Shown here: positions 35,001 to 56,100 of the stretch, in pieces | Numbering within the stretch: the first letter of the stretch is position 1 | Layout of the letters: every line of letters starts with the position of its first letter | Assembly: GCA_037013685.1 (NCBI GenBank) | Contig: CM072908.1 | Span: 2,431,001-2,495,000, forward strand | Reading direction: 5' to 3' | DNA: 64,000 bases | Source of the DNA: Acridotheres tristis | Lineage: Eukaryota > Chordata > Aves > Passeriformes > Sturnidae | Made by a program: the position numbers and the translations under genes | The notes under the pieces: generated by a model | Database searches by the model: none | Told to the model about the DNA's origin: nothing | Seen by the model: the letters and a program-made list of their open reading frames with translations, nothing else

Positions 35001-37739
35001 TGAATGAACCCAGATTACCAAAAGAAAACAGCAACTCCTCATCTGGGACCTCAAAAATGATCAATATTTGAAACTTTCCTGCTTCCACTGCATTGATTTA
35101 ACCCACAGAGTGAGGGCTACAGCAAGAAATTCTTCTCTTGTCTGCACCTCCAGGTTACAGACTGAGCAGGCCAAGTCCAGCTCCAACTGTGGCCCTGTGG
35201 CCAGGCCAGGAATGTGCCACTCATGTTCCATCTCCTGCCAGGAAATGGGAACTGAAGATTGTCCCAGCAGCATTTCCTGCAGAGAGCCTTTAACCCAGGC
35301 ACTTTAGGCTGGATCAGCAGCCAGGCAGGTCGGGCTCAAAGCTCAGGGAGGGATGAGGAATTCCCATTTAGCAGCAGCTCAGAAGGGCACTGAGGACAGG
35401 ACAGCACCCAGGAAAAGAGCAGGAGACAGAGGAGGAATGTTTTAACTCATCAGGTAAAATGGAGCAGAGCAATGATGATTAAATTAGCAAGGAAAGAGCA
35501 CATGGGGGATGCAGGACAGCAGATGTCCTGGGAACTGCCACCTGCCAGGGCCATTCCTGGCAGGAGGGACAGGGAATTCTTGCAGGAATCTTGTTGTGCA
35601 AGAAAGCTGGGCTTTCATGTTTCCAAACTTCCTTATTGTAACACTGAAACAAAACAAATTCAACTTTCCCATACTTGAGGAGAATTCTTACACGTTGGAC
35701 TGCAATATAAAAACCCAACTCATGATTGAGTAGCTGATGGTTAAAGCAGAGGCAGACTCTCAGAACTTGCATGAAGAAAAGGAGAACAGCACCATGCAAA
35801 AAATAACCAGCTGCTGTTAGAACTTGTTCATCAGCCACTTCTTTTATTCTTTCCCCTCCCATGTGAATTCATGGTTACACCTACACTGAAAAGTGTTAAT
35901 CATAAAACTACACAGGATCCTGCCTTGCTGCAGACCAAGGCACAGAGCTCAGCACGGGTGACAGGTTTTATTATTCTTTATTTACTCTGCCACTTCCCAG
36001 AAACCAGATTATTCTATTTTTATCTCCTACAGGGCATGATTCAATCAGTCATTTTAAGTGTGTTTCACAGCTGATTTAAAACACTCCAGGGGACTTCATG
36101 GTCAAAAGGTAGAATGCCCAACTCAATTTTTTTTTTCTGCTGGTAGTAGAACCTCAGATCTTTTATTTAATTCATGAAGAAATTAAAGCCTTGAGGGGCA
36201 CAGGAAATGCTAAAGGTCTTAACTCAAGGTCCTGAGATTGAGAAATCCGTTCTTTCTTCCTTCACTCCTTCCCTGAAACTCCATGAGAAGATTCCAATCC
36301 CATTCTCACAGGTTTATGTTCTCAGGTCATGGAATCTGAACCAGAAATATGAAATTAGCACCAGAAATTCACCAGCAGCTGGAGGAAGCTGCTCTTTGGA
36401 ACCACATCCCACAACTACCTCCAACTCAGAATCTTTTCAAAGCCCACAGGAGGAGCTTGTAGGTAAGACTATATAAATAATTTGATTTGGGTATATGTTA
36501 AAAGAAAAGGAAGTTTTGGCCCAGACTCAAGAGTTCAGAGCTGCTCCCTTTGCATACTCATTTTTCTCTAGTAGCAGCTCTCTGGCACACACAATGCCAG
36601 ATGTTTAAACCAAATAAAATTTCCTATTTAACACGAAAATAAGAGTAGTTAGAGGCAACTGCAACTGTCTGAATTTCAAATAAATGCCAAAGGGCTGCAC
36701 ATCAGCCTCCTGACACAAGTCACTGTCTTGGCAGGGGTTTTATGGCCAGCACAGGCAGGACACGGAAATTTCACACATGGATTGAGATGGAGGAAGGTAA
36801 GACAGATCATTGATTTTATTACAGACCAGACAGAGTCACATATGAAACATCTTTTGGAATAAAAATATTCCACGTGAGTGGAAAACTCCACAGCTACAGC
36901 ATTTAGAATTGGAAACCACCAAATCTGAACTCCCAAATTTAAGCATTTCTAGCCATGAGTTACTTACCAGTCTCATGCAGCCCAAAAGCCCAGTGCTCAC
37001 AGTTAGGGAATGGTGCTGGTTAAGTAATATCACCATCAGATTTTTCAAACTCCCAGCTTTTAAAAACCTCTCCATTGAGGCTGAGAATTTCCATGTTTGG
37101 TACAAGACCAAGCCATGGATTTGGAATTTCTCTTGGTTGATGTGAAATGAGGGAAAATCCACTTTTGTTTGGATCAGAACAAGAGATGGGACTTGACCCA
37201 CAAAACCCTCAAGTCAACCAATACCAAACTGTTGAACCAACTGCTTTAAAACACCAATCTGCTTCTCTGGGTATAAAATAATTTTTAAAAACATTTTTTT
37301 AGATAAAATTCTGCCTCATGGAGACTTTGTTCTTACTGAGAATGAAAATGACTTCTTACCCTGTCAATCTAACAGTGCCAACAGGGCTGCTGTGGCCAGA
37401 TCCTCCCGTGGCAGGAACACAAAGATGTTCCACTCAACTCTTTCCCTATTAAAGGACACAAAAGTTTTAAAAGAAGTTACTCAGCGTTTTGCTTTGATTT
37501 CCTACTTCAGGTGCTCCACTCCTATAGCACAAAGCATTTTTGTGATGTGCACCTCATGAACCATACTGGCTCTTTGAATTTGGAGTTAAATGCATATTCT
37601 GCCCAATAACTGACCATTAACCATTGAAAAAACACCAAACCATTTCTCTGGGGACAGCATCTCCTCCTCCTGTGCTCTTATTTCACAACTCAGAAGATGT
37701 TCTGCATGTTGAACAATAAGCTGCAAAACAGATCAGTCC
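32079..37739. other. Intergenic between GNB1 3' end and upstream region, no gene supported
   Basis: About 5.7 kb of non-coding sequence. The open frames here (up to about 158 codons) show neither splice partners nor a known family. No RNA gene or clear transposon was recognised. Confidence 0.5.
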
Positions 37740-37757
37740 AAACTCATGTCAAACTGC

Positions 37758-37763
37758 TTTATT
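37758..37763 (-). terminator. GNB1: GNB1 poly(A) signal
   Basis: AATAAA on the - strand (AAGATGTAATAAAGCAGTTT) lies at the end of the predicted 3' UTR. It is the best-placed candidate. Confidence 0.65.
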
Positions 37764-38283
37764 ACATCTTAAATAACATTACATTTTAATATAGTATCTA
37801 TCTTGCATCCAGCTTTCTTGAAGTACACTGACTTTAAAATTAAATACAAAAGGTGAAGAGGGATACAGGGCGTGGAGAAAGCTCTACAGAGTAGTTTCAT
37901 GAAAGAGAGTAAGAGGGAACTCATCTTTTATGCCAAATCCAGGCCTAACGCACAATTACAGCACATTTTTGTACAGAATGTTGCAGAAAAAACAAAATGG
38001 AGAAAAGCTACTACTGCTGCTAGGAAGGAGCATTTCTGGATACAGTGAGAAGATAGGAAAGAACAATCTGCTGTCCAAACACTGCTGCTTTTAACATTTT
38101 ATTTGAAAAGAAAGCCAGGAAAACCTGCTCATTACAAAAATGACTCTGATCAGATGCAAAGGACTCATCCTGCAAGAGGAACTGGCTGTGAGGAACTGAT
38201 TTATAAAGAAGATGGTCTAGGTTCCCTCCTCCCACACCCCAGAATCTTTGACAGCGATTGTTTGAACAGGCTGTTTCTTTTTC

Positions 38284-38323
<40 letters not shown>

Positions 38324-38326
38324 AAA
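38284..38326. repeat. T20A23 palindrome in GNB1 3' UTR
   Basis: Twenty T followed directly by twenty-three A on the + strand. In the GNB1 transcript this reads U23A20, a self-complementary hairpin. Confidence 0.9.
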
Positions 38327-39827
38327 GTGACTTATCACGCTACTCCAAAACGTGCATAGCTTTGTACTGGAGTTCTTCATAGATTTATGCACAGAGTAGC
38401 AACAATAAATGAATACAGCGACAATGGTTACAGTTTTTAAACAGGTTATTTCTTCAAAGAAAAAACATCTAAGGACTTAGTCCAATATGCACTTTTTAGC
38501 ATTTCTACAGCATGCGATTCTAAGAGTAAACCCACCCAATATGGCAAACAATCAAAAAAGGTTTTTTTTTTTCTGTTTAACTTAGAAAGTTCAAGATCAT
38601 TATTTTCAAAACATTGATTTGTACATCATTTCATACACAAAGAATTGACTCAATACCCAAGTGTAGGATAGGTCTCTTTTGAAAACAGAGATTCCTGGTT
38701 GTTGAGACTTATAGGATAGTGTTAGGATATATAAACTGCCCTTCCAAGTGGACAAACCAAAACAGATTAAAAAAATCAGTGTGGTGAAAAAGGGGGGGGC
38801 AGGAGGGACCAAGGATTGCATTTGTAATCCATAAAAGGTGAAAGGATTCTTTAAACAAGCATTCATTACCTTTTACAGCATGTGCTTGGTTACCTTACTG
38901 CTTAACATTATCCTATATATGCCAAGTTTTGTGCAACAATTATCTGTGATACTAGAAAATAAAAATAAAAAAAATTAGGGACTAAATTTACAGCGTTAAC
39001 AACCCCCAGGTGCTCTGGGCTAGGACTCCCTTGTTTTGCTCAATTAAATACATAAGGAAATGTATTCAAAAAGGAAACTTGAAAAAAATCCTGCTACAAA
39101 CATGACTTTAAAATTTGCAAGTGTGTGAGATAAAGTCCTTAACTTCAACTTGGAAACTACAGTGAAAGCTAACTGTTTCACAATTATGCTCAAGTTTATT
39201 TTCTGGTCATGCTTTTTATGATAGTGTTTCATTTGTTTTTAAATTCTCAAGACAAAAAAAAAAAAATGGTCCCAAAAGGAATGCACAATTTCATTTTGCT
39301 TACAACACAGAAATTCTTCTTGGAAAGGTAATTGTGCTCTTCATTTCAGCAACAGGAGACGGAAAAGATCTTGCCCTTTGAAGTTGGGGAGGATGGGGGT
39401 CCAAGTTAGTATGGTTGGATTGGATATGCTCTCGTTTTTCATTTTCAACCGTTGGAAACTTCTTCCAGTCGTGGAGTCCGCTGCTCTTCTGGCACACACA
39501 AACATCTGCTGAGAGTGGCACTTTGAGAAACTGCAAACAAGGGGTAACTCTGCTGTCCCCACCACTCACACATCCAGGCATTATCCCCCCCTTTCCCAAG
39601 GATATTTATTTATTTATTTATTTACTCAAAAACCCACACAGGGAAGTGCAGCACTCCAAAACTGGCCACCACAACAATGTTCAGTGCATACATTAAAATA
39701 ATGATCATCTAAACCCCCCCAAGTCTGCTCCTCACTGATTTCCTAACCTGAACAAGGAACAGCACTGCTGGCAAAAAGCAAAAAGCATCCTGGACCCCAA
39801 GGCAGCCTTAATGAGCTGGGGACTCAC

Positions 39828-48295
<8,468 letters not shown>

Positions 48296-48329
48296 TTTCC
48301 TGTGCTAAAGGTGTGCTCCACTGCCACCT
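48296..48329 (-). other. GNB1: GNB1 5' UTR part of the start-codon exon
   Basis: An acceptor TTGTTTCAG ends at 48330, and 34 non-coding bases lead to the ATG. No upstream ATG in this part. The remaining 5' UTR is on an exon outside, or not found in, the window. Confidence 0.8.
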
Positions 48330-51300
48330 CTGAAACAACCAGAAATCTGAAACACAAGAAGCACAATTACAAGTTACAAATCACTTTCAACCACTTCAAA
48401 CTAGGAAAAAAAAAAAAGGCAGATTGATTTATTAACACAGGAATAAACGTGAAAATTTGTGTCTGAAACCTCCTCAGCATAGGGTGTTGTCACAAATGGA
48501 TGCGATTTGCTTCCAGCCATAGGAAATAAAATAGAATTTGGACTTTTTTTCTCTCCTCCAGGCCTCCTACCTTTTTCCTTTTCTTCATTAGAATGTTTCT
48601 GATTCATTTTTGTATAAATTCAAGTTGCCCAAGAGTGAGTAAGCAGCTAACACCAATTTTAGACACGGAAGTCAAAGCTTCCCTGCAGCTCCTCAGACCA
48701 GAGTAAGGAATTGTCCCAGCAAAGAAAAAGGATTTACACTGACACAAGCACCTGCAAAATGCTGTAACAACTGTCTGCAACATCATGGTTATGAAAAATA
48801 TTGTTCTGCTAGCTGGAGAAAAGGAGATCCCTCAAAAATGTTCAAGGTTTTATTTGATAACTGCTAAGATGTCTGAGACCCAGAGCTGACAACACAAACA
48901 CGTTGTCAGGGTAAAATCAGGGATTTTTTGCTGGCTTGAGGGCAGGAGTTTGAGCAACCACAGCCAGACACTCTTCTCCTCTAAGCCTCTGCTTTCCCAG
49001 CATCCATAGGCACCAAATGATATATATTCTATAGAGCCAGCAAGACAGAGGCTTTATGAAGCCACTGAAACAACCTCAGCTTCTGCCTAGAGTTCTTCAA
49101 CTATTGGGTGATATTTCCCACTATCACAATTCATATGGATATTTCCTATTAAATGTACAACTTATCTTTAAAAGCCTCTGCTCCAGAAAGATTCTGTTGG
49201 CATTTTCTCCAGCATTCCACATCTCTAACTCAGCTGTTCCTAAACTTTTTGTTTTAAAATCTCTGCAGCTTGACAGCAATGGAAGATGCTGAAGAAACAT
49301 GCTGATGAATTTTCTCTTTTATTGCAGAACAAGATAATTGGTTCCAATTTCAAATACTACACAGAACACCTGGAGTTTATAAATTAACACTGATAGTGTG
49401 ATTTTAGAACATTTTATTAGCTAGCATTGACCCTTTACTATTCAATAAAGGAAATGCTTTGCTAGCAGTTTTACATATTATTCTGTTAAGATTTAATCAG
49501 CTTATTTATCTTTGCAAGTATGTGGGGTTTGTTTTCCTCTTAAAGCCATTCCCAAGGAGAAAGATGAGGATAACTTCCAAATTTTTATGCAGTCACAATA
49601 ACAGAGAACATACTGTCAAGGTAAATTAAATTAGAGCAGTAGAACAAACATCACTGTTAAAAGAAGCTGCAAAACAGTTTAGACTTCAATATTCCCTAAA
49701 TATTTCTATCCCCCAGAACCAGACTTAGGCTGAAGCTCTCTCCATAGTAGTTACTCCAAACTGAAAACCTCTAGGAACAGATGCCAGATCTTGTCATAGC
49801 ATCATTTACCATTTTTTTCCTCCTCTCTGAAACCCACAGTATCTTAGAAAAGGAATTTTAGTTGGCTTCTCTCCCAAAACCTCCACTCACACAACTCCAA
49901 GGCCCTTTCACTTCATTGTGAAACTGGGTCTCCTTCCTTCTCTCTTCTGCTTCCAGGGTCATCTCTAAGCCCCTTGAAGATTGCTTGTTCAGCTCAGCCC
50001 AAAATCCAGCTAAGACAAAACTCATCCTGAGTGCTTCATTATCCTGCTTTTCTTTTGAATGCTCTTTTGTTTCTCAAGATGTTTTGTTCATTCCACACAG
50101 CAGACAAACACTCTGGGCTGGCTGTCAGGATTCTGAGCATGTCTGCAGCTCCTGAGCAGTTCACACACCTGGTGAAACACTAATGCACTGCTCTCGTCAG
50201 AAATGGGTTAATTTAAGAATAAACTGCAATTTTTCAGATCTTTCTGCTTCTTTATATCCAGTTCTGTCATTCTCTGAGTTAACATATAAGATCATTTCCT
50301 ACTAAGTAAACAGTGACCACTCCAGACAAAAAATTTAGAGATGGTATCATTCCTATTTCAGAGCAAAAAATTCCAAAAGTTTTGTGTTCTGCCCAAGGTC
50401 ACAGCAACTCACTGATGAGACTGCAACAGACTCAGGACACCAAGAATTCCAGCTGCAGGTACAAGGAACTACTGAAGATTTTTCATGCAGCTTTATTTAA
50501 AAATACAATAGGAGGAATAATTTCACGTCAGTCAGAGCAGATATGTTCTCCTTAAAATAGCACCCATTTATTTCTGCAGAATTTGTGCACTATGAGAGAG
50601 AATTCTCTTGCATTTAAATGAAACAAAGCTTCTGTGCATGGAACAGGGAGAGGCCTAAGGAGATGAACCCTCAGCCTAGGAAAAAAGTCACAAGGTAAGA
50701 AAATGAACTTTTTAATGTATCCACCTAAGTTCCCATATTGAATATAGATCCACTTTGAGAATTCCAACTTAGCCCCTATGCATTCCAAGCAACTCCAAAC
50801 TCTGAAGTGCCTTTCTCTCAGCATCCATAGGAATTGTTTAAAGCACATTTCCACATTCTCTTTGTAGTCTTTGTTGTTTCAACATCAACAGGAAGTGCTA
50901 ATTCCTGCCAACACGACTGAACTCACTCACTCAGGAAATGACAACCCCACAGCAGCCAAGGGCATTAAAATATAGGAGTTCTCTGAAGCAAACTGTAAAA
51001 TTTATGGGACAAACAGCAAATCAGCTTGGCTGTTCCACTATTTCTTTTATACTATGTTTTAGACAATTGAATTTATGGTAGAAATATGAGATCTGTGGGA
51101 GGAAAAAAAGGTTTCCAGCCTCCCATGTCCTCTTTAGCTATACTGTAAATCAGAGCTTACTAGTCTTGCATTTAAAAACATATCTTCAAAAGCCTAAGGA
51201 CATCAGGTAAGGTCACAAGGATGTATGGGGGAAAATGCTTTTATCTATTCTCACTTTGATACATGGGAAATTTTATACAGATTTATTTATATTACAGACA

Positions 51301-53145
51301 CGGATCATATATTGAACAGCCTCTGCTCATCACAAACAAGCACAACTGAGTGTCATAAAATAGATTTTTATTTCCTGGCATGTTCTCAAGACATTTAACC
51401 CTGTTTTACAACAAAGTTTCTAGAAGATTCTGTAAGCTCGATATGGATGATAATCCTATTTCTAGACTTTTGAAAGAAGTTACTGCATTTCCAAACCAAG
51501 CAAACCTCAAGGAAAAAAAGTTACTCCTCAAGTTCCACACTCCTTTTCCCCAAATCATCCCCAGAGTTGTGCAGAAATAGGAAGGAGCCAAAGTCACACT
51601 TACCTCACTTGGGACTATGTGAGTGTGTCCCTGAAGGCAGCTCCTCAGCAATAACACATCCCCTTTCCCCAACTCCCTCCAGACCTTTCCAAGGGCTGAA
51701 GTGCTTAAGTGTCTCTGCTCTAAGCTTATTTCCCCTAATCCTGTTGACCAGTACACCTTGTGGGTAATTCTCCTCTTGCAGGATAACAATCTGTGCACTT
51801 CACTATTGCCCACTCCCCCACATGACCCAAGTCCCTCATCTCTTCTGACAAGGCACCCATGGAGGAGTCACTTTGTTCCTGTTTCCCACAAAGGAAAATC
51901 AACTGACTTCACTTTCACATAGGACAAAACTTCACAGTTCAGCTGTGTCAAAAGGATTTATCACTTCATTTATGTCAAAGGAACAGCTCAGGGTTTGCTT
52001 TTCTCCACCTCTCTCTAACATGAGCTATATTCCTGTAAAAGGAGAGTTGTGTCCTGTCACTTATGTGTCCAACAGCCTTGTACTACATTTTTAAACTGCA
52101 GGAAGCCTTACAGAACTTCCATGTGCTTCCTGCAAATGGAGATATACTCAGGATTCCCAGTGGACTAATTCTTATTTAAAGAATAAGAATTATTCACTCA
52201 CTGCTCAGAAAACAGTGACAGAAAAATCCAAAGGCTGAGGAAGAAACTCAAATTCACTCATTTCATTGTAACAACTCCAGTGTCCTTTCCACAGCTCAAA
52301 CTGTTTATCCAATTAAATCCAGCAACTGAAACCAAGGTATCATTAACACCCTCACATTCCTTTGTACCCTTCATGCTTGAGAGCTGAACACAATTCATTC
52401 AAACATATATTCCTCTGTTAAATATTATTCCTCTGCTGGTAACAGCAATGAAGAATTGCATTCTTCATATTAAGAATTTAGTATGCAATGAAGCTTACTA
52501 AAGAATTATTTTCTTACACCATTCCTATTGAAAAAAAAAAAGATGGAGTCTTCCACCCACTCTCCGTCCTGAAAATAATCTCCACAGATTAAAAGAAAAA
52601 ACTCCACATTTGAAATCACAGCTATCATTAAGTCAAATATTTAGAATTTCTATCCCTTGCTGGTCAAGCTTTGCTTGCCACAAGGTATTTTTAGCAGACA
52701 TTACTACTACCAAAACCTAACATGATCCCACCAGGCCATTGTGGATGCACAGTCTGGTAACACAGAGGGTTTAAAAGCTAAATCGTTCATATTTTACTCA
52801 AGCACAGTAACTTTCTAAGGAGGTTTAGCAAATCCCTTTTCTCCCATGAACAGGCTGACATTTCTTCCCTCAACCTCTTTCCTGCCAACACCCAACACTC
52901 CAACATGGATGAAAAATAAAACATTTGCAAAAAAAAAAAAAAAAAAACCCAGAGCCCAAACTTTGCAGGCTTAACAAGGAGCTCCCAGCATGGCCAGCAG
53001 ACAGTCCCAGTGCAGGTCATCTGATTAAATGAAGCTGTGCTAATCTAGCAGATACCACAAATCCTATTAGCAACATGCACAGCAGCTTGGACATTTTCAC
53101 AATGACAAAGGAATTATCCTCAACTCGCTGTTAGTTCCAGTCAGC

Positions 53146-53153
53146 TGACGTCA
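53146..53153. promoter_or_regulatory. Palindromic CRE (TGACGTCA) in GNB1 intron 1
   Basis: Full CREB/ATF consensus, inside GTCAGCTGACGTCACACTGG. It overlaps an E-box, CAGCTG. It is a candidate intronic enhancer element on motif grounds only. Confidence 0.35.
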
Positions 53154-56100
53154 CACTGGCTTGGAAAAGCTGAGGGTTCTTTTTGTTTTCAAGAGCAGAG
53201 ATGCATTTCTTGGTTTCTCTTTTATTCAGTGAGAAATGCAGTGAGATCACAATTGCTTGTGGAACAAATTGGAAGTGTTCTCTCTCTCTCATTTATATAA
53301 ACTCAAATTGAAGAAAAAATTCAGGGTCCCCTTGGATCCAGAGGCAGCTAAAGGCAGAGGAATTCAGGCTGCTGCCTGCCTCTTGAAAAACAGGTAAAGA
53401 TCCAGTAATGGAAAATATCAGATTTAACTCAGCAAATACTTGGCCAATTAGCAATGCTCCTCACAGACACTCAAAGTCTGGAAGGTAATGAAGATTTTAC
53501 TGCTTCAAGAACAATAGTAATAATTACAATTACACAGAATATAAACTCTGAAACTTTTAGGTTCTGTTTAAATAATACTGACACATTGAAAAGAACATTG
53601 TGACAAGAGCCACTTTGCTCAAAAGAAATTTGGCCTTCTTTTGTCAAACATGGTGGAGAAGTAATTTTTCATTCATGAGAGAATGACTATTCTCATCATT
53701 TTATTTATTACAGTTCCCTGCCCCACTGAGATGAAACAGTTTCATCTGTGGTCTCCCTCTGCTTTGCCAGTTCCCTCTCTGACAGAAGGCAGCCACTAAC
53801 ATCTATTATTTAGCAGCTTTCCTGGCCATTTTAAAATCCTTCCTGTTGACACAAGAATACACATGCTAAAGGAGAAAACAGGTACTTTAGGCTTGCACAG
53901 GCTAACAGCCAAAAATCTGAATTCATCTCTTTTTAAAAATAGGATGTTTCTCAAAGTGTAGAAAAAAAAATAATCATCTTCTTTCTTTACTTACATTTTC
54001 TCTCACTATAGTAGAAAGCCAACTTCTGCTGTCAAACATGTAAATTCTGGAAAAAAAAGACACCAAAACCGCATTTAATGTAATTATCACAAAAAAAGCA
54101 CCAATTTCTCAACAAATCTAACAGAAATTAAACTACTATCAAAGTGCAGACTATTTCTGTTAGCTAACTTGACCAGCTGGCCTGCCTTCATGAAGGAAAT
54201 GGGAACAGTTTTATTAACTGTAACACAACCAAAAGATGGGTTCAGGTCAAGCAGCTCATTTTGACCTTTTTTTCCCAAAAACTCTTGCAATCCTGAGATC
54301 ATTCTCCTGGCCCAGGGATAGAGAAGTCCATGCTTTAAGAGAATTTAGGATTAGAAGGAAATACAGTCTCACTCATACAATTTTCACTGTACTACAAAGT
54401 GCCCCCCCATCAGCATTTTCAACACAGTGAAATTATTTCTGTTCAATCCTGTCCCTGAGCTGCATTTGCCTTCTAAGCACAGTTAAATATCATGACATCT
54501 ATTTTATCAGAAGGAGTTACATAAACCTCCTACTAACGAGCTCAAGTGAGAGCACACCGCTCTTCTAGAAAAGTTACATCTTCAAATCACAAATGATATC
54601 AGAAAGTACAGAAAGAATTGACACATTCAATAACTCACACACTCACAGTCTGGACTGCACTGGTTTAACAAAGTGCCTTTGCAGAAAAGGGGAAAAATGT
54701 AAGAAATTTTGGATCAGTTTTCTCTCCTGGCAGCACAAAGCAGTATTTTAGTTCACCCCAAGATGTGAAATACTGACAACCACTTCTACATCCCAAACAT
54801 CTGGATGTGGCTCTGTCACACACCAAGACCAGGGCTGGGGGTGATGCCAGGGGACCCCTCAGTGTTCAAAGCCACTGCATCAGGACAGGGGAGATTACTC
54901 AGAGCACAAAGCAAGAAGGTACTGAAGCAAAATGACCTGAAATCAGAAAGCCAACCTAAAACTCCACACACTTTCAACTGAAATCACACATAAAATGCAC
55001 ATTTCTGATTTTCCAGTTCACTACTAGCTGGAGAATTTACAAACCACTTCAGTGCTTGGTATGGAGGTTAAGCTACTTAGGATATGGATCATCCTCACCC
55101 AAGCTCATTTATAGATAAACATTTTAATACTGTGATTATGAAACTATCACGGTGTAAGCAGTTCTGTTTGTCACTGCCAGAACAACACATTTGGGGACAT
55201 AAACAGTAACTCACACTTAGAGGCCGAACTCCACCCCCCAGACACAAAAACATGACGTGACCATTTTAAGTTCTGAAAACAGAGCAACTCCAGTCAACTT
55301 TCAGAAGTCTTGACAGGAAAAAAAATTTGCCTCCACTACAGAGATAATGAAATCTAATGAAATTCTGAAAGAATTACCTGAAATGTAAACAAGTAAATTT
55401 ATGCTGGCACACTAACAGCACACAGAATACACAATAGCAAAGGCCAAAACACACACCATTATTGTCCTGTGCTGCACCCTCATTAATGCAGGAGAGGTGT
55501 TGCAGATTTCATATGCTTTCTGCAAAAAAGAAAAACAAAAAACCAAACCAAAACAAAAAAAAAGCCACTTTAACCAGCCCGAAAGAAGAGGAAGGAAGCA
55601 TAACAGCAAACTTTTCCACAAAAGTTGAGTTTATTTTTCAAAGAGTTAAGTTTCTAAGGATGCTGAAAACATCACAGAACGCACTCCTGGCAACGGAGAT
55701 ATTTTCAATTCTACCTTAAAGATGGAGCTCATTTAAGGACAAAAGCAGACATGCTACTCATGAAAAAAAAGATCTGCATTGCCACAAGCTTCCATTTTTA
55801 GCTAAAATGTAGCCTGGTAAAAGCAACATGAAAATTAGAGGGCAGTTCATTCCCTGCACCGCAGCACTGGCTCAGCAAAGAGTTCTTGTAAGGAGCTCCA
55901 CGCGCTGCCCTGACAGCCCTACTGAGCCCAGAGCTGCAGCTCCTTGACACCAAAAACTGCCCTTTCAAAAACAGCACAGAACAAAAAGTTCCACAGAACA
56001 CTCCAAGCACGGTTCAAGTGGTTAAACCATCACACCAAAGCACCTGGAGGTGAGCCAGCCCCACGCAGGGCTGGTGTTCCCAGTGTCCCCACATGCCCAC

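Larger units (their letters stand above)
37740..39530 (-). other. GNB1: GNB1 terminal exon, entirely 3' UTR
   Basis: On the - strand an acceptor CCTTGTTTGCAG ends at 39531, pairing with the donor just after the GNB1 stop codon. An AATAAA (TTTATT at 37758-37763) marks the end near 37740. The exon of about 1.8 kb contains a T20A23 palindrome and an AT-rich, possibly conserved, 3' part. Confidence 0.7.
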
